Shown in pieces: positions 1-11,023 of a stretch of DNA of 64,000 bases. The notes beneath the pieces were generated by a model. It saw only the letters and a program-made list of their open reading frames with translations, was not told the origin of the DNA and did not search any database. Both the position numbers and the translations under genes were made by a program. Each line of letters opens with the position of its first letter. Positions within the stretch are counted from its first letter, which is position 1. The DNA comes from Lethocerus indicus (lineage: Eukaryota; Arthropoda; Insecta; Hemiptera; Belostomatidae), in NCBI GenBank assembly GCA_019843655.1, contig JACDQD010000106.1, positions 186,001 through 250,000 of the forward strand. Direction: 5' to 3'.

Positions 1-1303
1 ATGCATTGAAAAACGAATGAAATAGCGTAGCGGATTTTGACACAAAAATCGATGAATACATGTGTAAAAGATACTACAGCCGAGTCTAGTACACGACACT
101 GTGGACGGCCCCAGCTGGGTGTAAACAAAATTAATTTTCCAATTGGAAAGCCAAATAAAACTCTGAAAAACGATGAACGTTCGGGAAACGCCCCCATTGA
201 AATTACACATAAATAAACGCTTTATTTAGAATCATGTGTCGGTGCTGTTTGCACAATTCCGTTTGTCCGCATCATCGTAAAATTGAAATGACAGCTGCCT
301 GTAAATCCACGTCTGCTGCCATCCGGTTTATTAATAGGACTCCATTGAATTTGGCCGAAATGTATATCGCCCGGATGTAATAAATATCGTTAAGAGATTA
401 AAGAACCGCCTACTTAAAACTTGCAATCAGTTAGAAAGTGGAATCGGTAGTACAGCCAAAATTGATTACAATATACAATTGCGTGTCAGAAGTGGTGTTT
501 TCAGATTCATTCATTCGATTTTAGATTGTCGGATTCGTTCATGATTCCTTATTCCGGTAATATAGTTTACTTACTGCATCAAATAACAGAGAGAGAATTC
601 ACAAATATTCTCATTGTCGGTAATTTTCAGTGATCCACACGAAACCAGTTAGGGCCAAGGTTTTATTAATAATTGCACAATTAATTGTGAAATAAGAGGA
701 TCTCGATAAAATTCGAATTAATCGGCTTACCTCAGGCTTTTATTATAACACATCTATTGTATCCGTGTATAATTCTCGTTCAGACTTTATGTATCTAATT
801 TGTTTTCCTTATTAAAATAACAATGCCACGGACATTCCGAAATATATAATTTATATTTAATGAATTATTAATATTGACCTACAATCGCTAAATGGTGAGT
901 TTTATTCATTTAACTGCGACGAAATCAGATCATTAAATAAATAATATTAAACAAAGGCCGCTTTATCAAAACCAGGATTGATAATATTTTTAACCTCAAT
1001 TCTATACTGACTCAGCCTACCATAAACTCACTTAAAAACCGGCAATCTTATAATGGAATCAAGAAGGCCGAAAAATAAACTGGGAATTTACGATCGGATT
1101 TCTCATTATGACGGCAGAAAAGCAATAAAAACGATTGTTTTATAACGAAGGGGCCGGTATAGAAGAAGTAAAAAGAAAAGAGTATGCATACAACCGGGAT
1201 CAAGATAGTGTACTCAGAGCCAAAGCAATAACAAGTTTAATCCGAAATCGCTGTTTTAATAATGAGATAAAAATATTAATGATATTCAAGAATAAGTTTC
1301 TTG

Positions 1304-1352
1304 TGGACACGCGACGAGGAATGGACACGCGAAAGGGCGATTCGGCGCCCTT
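1304..1352. repeat. Direct repeat plus short hairpin
   Basis: An 11-bp direct repeat, TGGACACGCGA, occurs at 1304-1314 and 1322-1332. It is followed at once by a perfect 7-bp inverted repeat, AAGGGCG at 1333-1339 and CGCCCTT at 1346-1352, with a six-base loop. The pairing is directly visible. Function is unknown, and repeats this short can arise by chance. Confidence 0.5.
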
Positions 1353-2492
1353 AGGGATGGGAGGGGAAAATATCTTATTGACGTCATCGCAGTTATCGAA
1401 ATGAGAGGGTGTCAGATTATACGGGATTTATGGAATATTGCCAATATAATTCATAAGAATTAGTCAGAAAAAATATCAATGATTCATTAGTTTTGCGAAA
1501 TCTAAACTGTGACTAAAATGTTCAATGTTTGGAATTACAGTTGCTGGAAGCGATCATAATTATATAGTTATTGTTTTATGTGTTAAACAGGAAGGACCTC
1601 AGAAAGGATACAGTTAAAACCGAATAATATTTACCCCGTGAAAATAAAATCAAGTTTGGTTTCTGCACACCATCTCCTCAAGCATTGAAATATTTGTCGC
1701 ATAGACCTGGAGATATATTCAATACATCTCCTAAATTCTATAATATTAAACACAAACCCATATGCGGAAAGAGAAATGCCCGCAATATGTCCTCAGAAAC
1801 GATTCGCCAGTCTGAAAATTCCACCGGTCAAACAAATGATACCAAAGTTCATTCCCCCGGGGCTAATCAAAATCTAATTAGAAAACTGCAAATAAATTAT
1901 TTGAAACAAACGAACCGGACTACTCATTGTTATGTAAACAATTCTCTCTCGTAATAAGTTTGGTTTTGGAAGCTAGAAGCAGCGTTAATACCCAATTCCG
2001 GGACGAGTCAATATTTGTGAGCGCAATTACCAACATCAGGCTCGACCAAATTGCCATTCTGTTGGGCTAATACGGTTGATAATAAATTCATTCGTTTAGA
2101 CCAGAAACGAGAGAGAATGAAGAGGTGCAACTGGACAAACTAATTGTAAAAAGGTATTAAGCACTTCTAAACATTTGTCAAAAACTGTAACACTTTGTAG
2201 GCTGATAAATACTCAGGTTAAGAGACAACACTCAGTTTTTCTATGCTAAAAACGTGCAAGAAAGCTCTTTAATTATCCAGATCCATTTATTGAGTAGTAT
2301 TCCTCAAGGGTATCGATATGTCAAGTTATTTTAAGAAGGTTCTAAAGGAAAGCAACATTCCGATTAATTTTTTAATACACGGAACCCGTTTGCTATTTTA
2401 AAGTTTAAACTAGAGACAACGAGGACGTTTCGTTGGGTGCGCACGCGAATTGATTCTAGAGTTCAGTTACCGGTGGTGTGGTGGGATCGATT

Positions 2493-2552
2493 GTGAACTT
2501 AATTAAGTGAACTTAATTACCATAAGATATTGATATTGGGCTAATCAATATC
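2493..2552. repeat. Tandem 14-mer and ATCAAT inverted repeat
   Basis: Two adjacent near-identical 14-mers, GTGAACTTAATTAA (2493-2506) and GTGAACTTAATTAC (2507-2520), precede an inverted repeat: GATATTGAT at 2526-2534 and ATCAATATC at 2544-2552. Each arm contains ATCAAT, the type of core bound by Cut/Onecut homeodomain proteins. The repeats are visible; protein binding is only an inference. Confidence 0.45.
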
Positions 2553-5500
2553 GCCACCAAACCATACTGTAGGGTTAACGATCCCTCGACCCCGATGACG
2601 CTTTAATCCCAGGTTGGAAACATGACCTTAGTTAGGTTGCTCGGAACCCACAGTCAGAGGGATAACAGAGTTGCGATGGACTCTGCAGAATTCTCCTATC
2701 AAAACTGTCAATTAAAGTTGTTAGATTCAAATTTCGCAACAGAAAAAATACTAAATAATAATTAAACGATGTTAAAAGAATTCTCCCACTGCCATTGTCG
2801 TTTTCGATGCTCTCGCCAGTAAAACGATTAATCCATTCCGAAAGAGTGAACTGTCTTCGGCGCATTCTCAACAGTTACGACGGCATGTTGAAAATTAATT
2901 ACGACCGTCTCAATTAACTATCAATACAGCGTTTCCTTTACTAATAATAACCACGTTCCAGGAACTCACTACTACTATTGATCATAGAAAATATGTGCAC
3001 GAACTACAGCGAAAACTATGCCAAATATTTCAGGTTATTTCTGCGAAAGTATTAATAAATATAATCATTCGGTAACCAAAATATTACAAACAGAATGCTA
3101 CCGACGATTGCGTTAAGTCGACATCGGTCCACCTGACGGCAGAATAAGTATGGGCGCGGAACAAATAATTGGAATTACTAACACATCGTCATAAGTTCGG
3201 GCATTATTACTTTAGTGGGAAAGTTCTGAAAGAAATAACTGCTTTAATCCACAAATAAACTGAGCGAAAGCCTTTTCAACTCAACCCCCCCCACCCCCGA
3301 ATCCCGGATGTGGCTCCGGATTTAGCGATAAAGATACGGGCGCCGCTTGAAATTTATGACAAAAATATCCTCGCCCTACTTTAGTGAGGGGGAAGAATTA
3401 AAATAATTACTCGGCGGGACGTTTAAGGGAAATTAAACTGACGCGGGGTGAGTGGGGCGGAATAACAATTTGGAGGATGGAGTGGGTGGGGCCCTGGCCC
3501 GGGCACGGACTTAATTACGCAGATATAAATAATAATAGTTTCCGAGCGAAGGAAGTGTCCCGGACAAAGAGACGCGGGGCTTTAAATTAAATTCAGATAC
3601 CCGTAAAATTAAAACAATTAAAACTTGATTGGAGAAAGTTTTGACACGCGACTGACAGGGGATGAAGAACCACCCAACAAGAGGAATTAATCGGAACTAT
3701 CGAAGCGTTGCGAGGCGGTATGTTGTTCATGCCCTTCCCTGGGTAAACTTTTTAATACATTAAAATTATATACAACAATAATTATGCCCTTTCTCCATTT
3801 CTACATCGATGGTTCTCATTAAATGAGTTTATTTTGCTACCACTACATTGGAATTTGTTATCGTATATATATGGACATTATACGAAATTCGACTAGATAA
3901 AATTATTCTATTTCCTGTAATTTTAGGATTCTTTTTCGGAAATAATAAAAATATTGGCAGGCAATGCAAACATTTGAATTGATACTAGTTTCACAAAATA
4001 GCGCATATATCGATGTATATAAACACAATAAGGGAATAGATAAACGAAGAATACTGAAATATAATTTGTTACTGACTACACACTGACTTCTTATAATGTC
4101 ATATGAAACGAGTTAAATTATTGCTAATAAAAACAGAAACTCGATCAATAGACGTAATCAAACGAAAAGCGGGCTTATTGCCCTGTGAGGCTGGATTGGC
4201 CGAAATTAAAATTATCCAGCTTTCGCAATGAGCAATAACGCTCCTCCCCCCGCCCCAGCCACCACTCAACAATACTCCGACATTATTACCCCACACGGTC
4301 GAGCGGATTGTATTCCATCAATTATGAGCGAAATACAATCACATTCAAACAGGCCTATTTGAATTGTTCTGTGAAAACTCGGGGTAATATTAATTAGTCC
4401 CGCTTCGGTGAAGAGGGAGTCAGTTTAAATCGCGTTATGTTCAAAGGGGGGAACGTCTGTACGGGCTTTTCGTAATAGCAAATAATTTGGGAAGAGCAAG
4501 TTAATCCTCGTCGCCATTAACTCGGCCTTCGCACGCTGTTTGACCTAATAGAAAATGTTAAATCGCATACTTGGACGAATTTTCTACCTCATTTTTCTGC
4601 CTCCGTCTTTGTTTCGTTAGTATCACCTTTTTTACGAAACCTGTTTACAATCTTTAGTTTCCCTTCTTGTACCTCCCCACCCGCCCTAACAAACGATTCG
4701 ATTAATTCAGATTTTATCGATTTATTTCTTCAACCGGATTGAGTGCTGAATGTATTAAACGATCCCGAAAATAACAACCCCGCAATTTTTAGTTCGTTTT
4801 ACTGTTCTTTTTTTTCAAGAATTTAACGAATGAATTATTCAACAACCGATGCAAATGCCGGATTGATTTATACGCTGATTCTAAATATTAATATGAAAAT
4901 AAAATGGTTCATTAGGTCATATCACGAAGGTATTATAAATGTCTAAAATAAAAAACAATGCGCAAAAAAGAAAATATATGAAGGCTCCGAGCAAAGTTAT
5001 TGGGGAAAAACCATAACTAAATTCGAAAATGCAAACATTTATTAAACGAAATCATATTATAAATCTTTCAAAACTATAATTACAACTTTCACACAAACTC
5101 TGTAAATTCTGAGGTTGGACTTTTAGTTGGATGCTAAATTACAAACAAAAATAGTAATTTCAGACTAAAACACTTAACTGAAGTGCGCAAATTTTTGTAA
5201 TTGCAAATCGTAACTTAAAAGAAACCCATTATGAATGAATATAATTCAGAATACCCCTTAGTCGAAGATTCGGTTTATCAATTGCCGAAAAAAAGAAGAA
5301 AGAATCTGTTCCGGGGCACCGAGTAATGGAAATCCCGGGCGGTGGGGTGGGGTTGGTGGTAAAACGGGGATGCAAATAAGGGTGAAAAGCGAAGCGGCCG
5401 CAAACCCGGGCCCGAATTTATGCCCCGAAGGATAAGTTATTATCGGCGGAGAAATATGCCGGCCATCGTGAGGCTGCGCCCCGACACCACCACCTGGATG

Positions 5501-5649
5501 TATAGCGCGCCCCTGAATAAACTCCCCCAAAACCAACCGACCAGCCCCCGCCGCCAAATATATGAGGAACCTGCAGTTGGGGCATTGTCCCCATAATGAA
5601 GATTTCTCGCCTCTGCTACCAACGCAAAACTGAAGCAGTGGTAAAACAA

Positions 5650-6302
5650 TTTTTTTATTTTGCCCAATCAACTTTTACAGTTATAGGAGCAATTGATACA
5701 TGTATATTTTTCACGTGTTTGTCGCGACAAAGAAACCACCCAGTGATGGCGCTTTTGACATGATTTAACTACTGTCCGTGATGATCTCTGGGCCACTGGC
5801 GTTTAAGCAGTCGTGGTGGGGATAGTGGATGGGTAAAAGAGGAAAGGGACTGAACGAGTGGATTAGGATGAGGAGAAAGGCGGGAGTGGAACTTCAGGAA
5901 CCGAGATTTTGCGACTTCGTCGACTGTTGGTATGTTGAGGTCATGGTGGATTGTGTGGTTAGAAACATACCAGGGAGCATTAAGGATGGTGCGAAGGACT
6001 TTTGACTGGAATCTCTGGATGGGAGCGATGTTGGATGTCTTGGTGGAACCCCATAGCTCAATACCATATGTCCATGTCAGTTTGAGTATTGCTTTGTATA
6101 TTCTTAGTTTGTTACTTAAGGTCAATTTCGATGTCCGATTTAGTAATAGCCTTGAGTCCAAATTTTCTGTTTAAGTCGATTCTTTTGAGTCGGGTGTGGG
6201 GATTCCACGTGAGTCGTTTGTTGAGGTGGAGCCCAAGATAGCGAATTTGCTGTTGGGTGGGAATTGTTATGTCATTGAAATAGACGTCAGGACAGTACCG
6301 AC
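5650..6302 (-). mobile_element. 5'-truncated Jockey-clade LINE, copy 1
   Basis: This is a fragment of a non-LTR retrotransposon on the minus strand, so its 3' end is at the low coordinate. It contains the last part of the reverse-transcriptase ORF (see 5769-6161), about 100 bp of 3' UTR, and an A-rich tail visible as a T run near 5650-5656 on the plus strand. At 6165-6302 the upstream coding sequence is still readable in another frame, including a YLGLHL motif followed by a TW pair as expected after the RT core of Jockey elements. It therefore carries at least one frameshift. The 5' end is lost, as is usual when reverse transcription stops early. The 3' 330 bp closely match copy 2 at 30646-30993. 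I found no convincing target-site duplication for this copy, so its exact ends are approximate. Confidence 0.88.
5769..6161 (-). pseudogene. C-terminal end of Jockey-type reverse transcriptase
   Basis: This is a 130-codon open frame without an ATG at its start. It encodes the region downstream of the RT catalytic core in Jockey-clade LINE ORF2 proteins. Diagnostic motifs are YGIELWGS (about residues 32-39), the NIAPIQRFQSKVLR segment, then NAPWYVSN (about 61-68) and HHDLNIP. This combination is characteristic of Jockey-like elements in insects. The polymerase YxDD and the endonuclease domain lie further upstream and are absent. The reading frame is shifted relative to the homologous codons at 6165-6302, so no full protein can be made. 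It is a dead remnant, not a host gene. Confidence 0.85.
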
Positions 6303-7343
6303 AAATATTTTTTGCTTACAACTTCAATTTCAATTGAACCTGTTCTAGAGCTGAATCGGAAAAATAATAATAATGCCTAATTTTATTTATTGATTACTTG
6401 TTAATACGTAACGAGGGCCTAGTGGAGATTGGGTACATGATATATTTTATAAAGAAATGTTTCTAAACGCAGATATTAATATAAGAATAAATAAATAATA
6501 GAGAATACAAAATATAAAGAGGGCCAGAAAGAACGAGAAATCCCAAATTCGACTAAATTAGTCAGAACCTGCGATCAAGAAACGTGGCGGTTAATTTACG
6601 CGGACTTCCATAGAAGGTAACAACGTCAAAAGGGGACACTTGAGAATAAGCACCGTCGTTTACAGAGAGCGTTCGAATGCGTAATTCGAGTCGATACAGT
6701 ACACCACCGCTATACAATAAAGAGACGCTCAATTTACGGGCCGTCCTAATGGGGTTCAGTTTCGCGCTTCCGCCCCAATTGACCGTAATTTACATCCGCA
6801 TCACACTCAAACAACTTTTACAACCCCCCCCCCTCCAACCCGGTTTAAAAACTAACGCTATAAAATACATTGTAAGGGAGGTTGAACAAACTGTAGTCAG
6901 TCGTTATGCTTGATTTTGTCGATTTTTAAACCAAAAGCAGAGGATGGATACATGTACCAATAAGTCAGATTACAAATAAAATATTACATAAATATACGAT
7001 ACTAGTTTTCCTGTTAAAATCTGTAATGGAGTTGGTGTGCAATAGCGCACTCTGTTTACTTTACACGATGGTAAAATTGTAACCTTCTTAGTGATAAATG
7101 TACATAGATGTACTTGAGGGAAACGATATTTAAATATTTTCATCATTTTAACCAAGTAGAATATTTAGGGTGAAATAAAATATTAAAAATTGACTCACTG
7201 TAGTCATCATAATAATACCAGGTGGGTGATTCATATTTCACAAATGCCTTACCTGAAACAGAAAATGGTTTTGTTAAGATCATGAATTGTAATTCGGTAT
7301 ATGAAGAAGTAAATTCAATACAATACAACAAAGGTTATAATTT
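6303..7343. other. Non-coding spacer
   Basis: AT-rich DNA between the LINE fragment and the first palindromic element. A C-rich run lies near 6822-6840. Open frames are all under 80 codons and have no recognisable domain. Nothing else can be supported. Confidence 0.55.
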
Positions 7344-7448
7344 GTAGATTTCGTGTGTTTCTGTCTCCCCTCGGTTTCGGTTCGTATTTTCTGGGCATCC
7401 CCACTGCACTGTCACTGTCACTTGTACTGTGGTGGTTGTCTGTTTGTC

Positions 7449-7451
<3 letters not shown>

Positions 7452-7498
<47 letters not shown>
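7452..7498. repeat. (TA)n microsatellite inside member A
   Basis: About 23 uninterrupted TA units directly follow GTTTGTCGTG of the element arm. Member D has a short TATATATA at the same place, so the tract appears to be an expansion of a sequence already in the element. Confidence 0.95.
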
Positions 7499-7502
<4 letters not shown>

Positions 7503-7638
7503 CTTGTTATTGTGTTTTTGGGGGATGTTGTTTGTCTTATTTGGGTTGGGAAGGGGTTTTGTGCCTATCTGGTATTGCGTACTTACGATCATAAAAGTTA
7601 TCCTGTTGATAAAAAATGTATTGAAAAAAGTTTATTTG

Positions 7639-7748
7639 TAGTAATCTAGTTTATCGGTGCAAGTGCACTCAATGAACGATTTTTGTGAAACTAGCGCCCC
7701 CCTGAGTGTGGTGCGGAAATGTACTTGCACGGATAAACTAGATTACTA
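7639..7748. repeat. Long inverted repeat from head-to-head 70-bp units
   Basis: The left arm at 7639-7667 and the right arm at 7720-7748 are near-perfect inverted repeats (TAGTAATCTAGTTTATC paired with GATAAACTAGATTACTA, then GTGCAAGT with ACTTGCAC) around a loop of about 50 bp. The left part is a reversed copy and the right part a forward copy of the repeat unit that forms the array at 38341-38734, including GCGCCCCCCTGAGTGTGGTG. The structure can fold into a stable hairpin. It seems to have arisen by inversion or fold-back copying of one unit. Confidence 0.85.
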
Positions 7749-7883
7749 AATAAAAATTACTAATTATACTTCTAATGCATCGTAAATAATCTTCCTGCTT
7801 GACCCGCCGACGGCGTCACTAAAACTAACCCGCATAACTAATATACTTGACGGGTCTAGTATTAGAGCCGTCATTACATCCAT

Positions 7884-8987
7884 TATTGTTTTACAAATTT
7901 TCGCATTCCACAGATTGAAAATATAGCATTATAATGATACTGAGAATTTACAGAAAAATAAGAAATCTTGATAAGCATATGTTACAAGAAGACACATAAA
8001 ACACATTCCTCCATTATACATAATGAAGTATCGATTGGTCAGAAAATGAGCAAACATAAATAGCGACTTTACGAGCCGACTGTGCCGCTCGAAGAGCTGG
8101 TCGTTAATTACTCTTTTCTTTTATAAGATTAAATCTTAGCCCGCATTAGGTCTCTTATATGGGGGCATAAAACCAGGAGCGTCCCACTATCACACCCCCA
8201 GAATGGTTTTCCCGTTAAGACCGCCATACGATGTCCAACTTCACCCTGAGACTATGATAACCCGCTCCTTTCACATCACGCCCTCAATTTTTTTCAGCTG
8301 CTCGTAAGCATTTACAGGCTTAATGAAAAAAACCTTACACGAGTTTAATTCACCTTGTTTTGAAACTTTCGGAAATTGTAGTGAAACAGAAAGTGTTGAG
8401 AGGATTATTGGATTTAAAAGTCCTCGCTATTTCGGCCTGCTAGTTTTTTTTAGACTTATTTCTATTTAAATAAAGAGCGCGATATTGAACAAAATGTTAC
8501 TGGGTGAATAACTGCATTACTGAGAGACAAACCAGGGTCTCCCATTATGTGGTCGGATTCCAAGGGGGACACGAACATGGGCTCAGATTGGGACGGGTTA
8601 TTATGAAACGGGGCTGGCGGGGATGAGGAATGAATCTGAGGGGAGGGGTTGCCGGTCGCTTGGCAACATGCCGGAGGGAGCTGACCCAACGCTCGGGCCA
8701 ATAACTAACAGAGGGTTAGGCCCCACCGACGGGGGCCACTTTCAAACGGGCCCACGTAAATCCCACGTACAAAAACAATAAGATCTCCGAGAAAACACAA
8801 TCCTAATGCAACTGAACAGCTGGCGGTAGACCGAATTTTAATCGATCCTATGGATACGCGTAGCCGGGAATCACGTAATTCCTAAACGTATACAGAAGGA
8901 TTGGCTGCATTAAAACTTTGTTTTTATTACAGTTCGACAAATAATATTACGTCTATTTCTAAATTTATACAGAAATATATACAGTTT
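7884..8987. other. Non-coding spacer
   Basis: Mixed AT-rich DNA, with a slightly GC-richer stretch at about 8560-8760. No recognisable gene, RNA or repeat. The 79-codon minus-strand frame at 8462-8701 resembles no family I know. Confidence 0.5.
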
Positions 8988-9282
8988 AGAATACCTATTT
9001 TGTGGCCTGCGGGTTGGAATACCGTAGGTTTCTTTCTGCTCTCACTGGTTTGGTGTTAGCCACTTTTGGCTCTTTGGATATTTTTTGTCACACGACAAAC
9101 AGACAACCACCGCAGTACAAGTGACAGTGACAGTGCAGTGAGGATGCCCGAAAAACCTCCAAAGTGCCAAAAGTGACTAACACCGCTACTGAAGATGGTG
9201 AGCAGCCGAAACCGGTCTAGCAAAAGACCAAACCAGCGAGAGGAGACAGAAACACAGGAAATCTACAAAATATATACACTTT
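8973..9282. mobile_element. Palindromic-family element, member B, with 15-bp TSD
   Basis: The element itself is 8988-9267. It begins with the long-type terminus (AATACCTATTTTGTGGCCTG) and a shortened plus-orientation arm to about 9090. It then switches directly into a full minus-orientation arm (about 9093-9267) containing CAAGTGACAGTGACAGTGCA, CTGAAGATGG, CCGAAACCGG and AGGAGACAGAAACAC, and ends with the short-type terminus AAATCTAC. It is flanked by AAATATATACAGTTT (8973-8987) and AAATATATACACTTT (9268-9282), a 15-bp direct repeat with one mismatch, interpreted as a target-site duplication. No coding capacity. This compact copy shows that two inverted arms can mobilise with almost no internal sequence. 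Confidence 0.8.
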
Positions 9283-10840
9283 CTTAATGTTTGTTACCAG
9301 GATAACTGTGCAAGTAACCTGAGCAATCTGTTTTTAGCTAATTTTGGAAAGAATAAGCGAGTAGGTGCATTTGAAAGGTTTGGGAAAAGGAAGGACGTTA
9401 ATAGTGGGCAATCAAGAAATACAAAAACATTAACTTTCCAGCGATGCAAGTCATTGTCCTAATCGCACGTTGTATAAGCGCATTATCCGAATCTCGGAGT
9501 ATTCGGAGCTGTTTCCTGATTGTTGTTCCATTGGAAAAAAAATAAAGTACCGGGCCGGCTGAAATCTGAGAAATACATTTTCATATTCCAGTCAACCGTA
9601 CAGCGGTCGGCGGGGTTTGAATGGCCGTTTAAATTAAAACGGTGCCACGTAGCCTGCGAAGCCGATTTAATGGGAAAGTTTGCGCCCGTGAATATGGCCC
9701 ATTAGATGGGGGGCAGCCAATTAAGAGTGCGGGCCGGCCGCATTGCGGGCCCGAACCGGGAGTCAATTTTCATAGAAAATTCAACCCAGTCATATTTTCC
9801 TGAATGTAAACCTAATGGCCGAAGAAATTAGCCCGCAGACCGGCATCCTTAGGGGAACTCGGATAATTATTTTTCGTTGCCCACGTAATGCACATTTCGA
9901 ATTTATTACTTAACAGTCTTAATATTCATGAAACAAGCAACGAGTTTCTTATGCCGTTACATAACCCGCATTCATTAAAAAAATATATCCGCAGCATTTT
10001 CCCAGGGGTAATACATTAAAAACGATGGCTTAATTTGATTTTGGAATATTATCATTCATATGAGAGTTTTCATTTGCTTTTCTCCAGCAGTAGACCGGTT
10101 TCATTTTTTCTTAACGTTAGTAATCGATATTGAAAATTTATTAACACGCTAATGCATATCCGGGATGTGTGGTTTTAATATTTCGACCATGAAAATGTTA
10201 CTAGATTGTCCACCAAAACCAATCAAATGGCTGAAAACATAAGAAATACGACAGAATCATTCTATATTTGTCAAAGATTCAAAGGCAGAATCCCCTTTCC
10301 TGGGTACTTAACCAGCATTATGTAACGGCTTAGAGCCGCCCACGAGAAGACGCTCCTATTTGAATAATTATACGCTTTAAACCAAGTCTGTAATTAAGGT
10401 TAAAGTATAAATTATATCCCCAACCAATCCACCAACAACGAGTAATGTGCCGGATGGATTAAACCTCAAAGCGACATTCGTCCCTTGTTTTTATTACAAA
10501 CCTTACTGTTATACTCATTTCAATATTTATGTAAACAGTTTCGCACATAGATTAATCTATCATTCCAAAATGACAGAGAAGAAGATTAAACAAAACTGAA
10601 CGTTTGAGCGAGAGAAATTGAGCGATTGTTGTATTATCACCGGTTAAATTATATCACCACACAATCAAATTTGAAACGGATAAACAAGTAGATAAACCTT
10701 TTAAAACGGCGCAATTACGTGGTAGTTGGAGGTCAAGCAAGGTGCTATATTGAATTAGACCTAAGTTCAAAAACGGCCTTTAAATTCAGAGGACGCGCGG
10801 CGGGCTCCTCCAATTAGCGGCTAATTCATAGCTGGGCCAG
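9283..10840. other. Non-coding spacer
   Basis: No recognisable gene or repeat. A GC-rich patch with GGCCGGCC and GGGCCCG lies at about 9725-9765. The rest is AT-rich. Confidence 0.5.
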
Positions 10841-10865
10841 TGTGTGTGTGTGTGTGTGTGTGTGT
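10841..10865. repeat. (TG)n microsatellite
   Basis: About 12 uninterrupted TG units, about 110 bp upstream of an AT tract. Confidence 0.95.
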
Positions 10866-10969
10866 AATTAAGTTTTTGGATTGTATATTTCATGACACGG
10901 TTTCCAGCAAGCCTGGGCTACACCTTAGGGTGGTGTTTAATTGGGGGCATGAGCCGCAACAGACTCATC

Positions 10970-10972
<3 letters not shown>

Positions 10973-11020
<48 letters not shown>
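10973..11020. repeat. (AT)n microsatellite
   Basis: About 24 AT units. Unlike the tract at 7452 it has no palindromic-element arm next to it. Confidence 0.95.

Positions 11021-11023
<3 letters not shown>

Larger units (their letters stand above)
1..5649. other. Non-coding AT-rich region
   Basis: No open frame here looks like a real protein: all are short, overlap one another on both strands and show no recognisable domain. The sequence is AT-rich with CpG dinucleotides common. A short GC-rich patch near 3280-3560 contains a C8-A-C5 run at 3285-3298. Small structured sites are listed separately (1304-1352 and 2493-2552). I see no tRNA or rRNA and no repeat shared with the rest of the window. 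It could be intergenic or intronic. Confidence 0.6.
7344..7883 (+). mobile_element. Palindromic-family element, member A (single arm)
   Basis: Member of a repeat family found four times in the window. In order: an arm at 7344-7450 (starting GTAGATTTCGTG and containing TGCACTGTCACTGTCACTTG), an expanded TA microsatellite (7452-7498), an internal body (about 7500-7638), an inverted unit (7639-7748), and a tail (7749-7883) ending TTACATCCAT. The tail and body match, in reverse complement, 38735-38885 and 38930-39062 of member C. Part of the arm is deleted relative to the other members, and no second inverted arm is seen, so this copy is probably truncated. No ORF for a transposase or reverse transcriptase is present, so it is non-autonomous. 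No clear target-site duplication was found. Confidence 0.7.

Noticed and set aside
5258..5671. 137-codon minus-strand frame
   Set aside because: It starts at TTG inside the LINE tail and runs into unrelated GC-rich DNA; residues are proline/glycine-rich from composition.
7335..7649. Overlapping frames with (YI)n runs
   Set aside because: They are translations of the TA microsatellite, not proteins. The same applies at 10840-11142.
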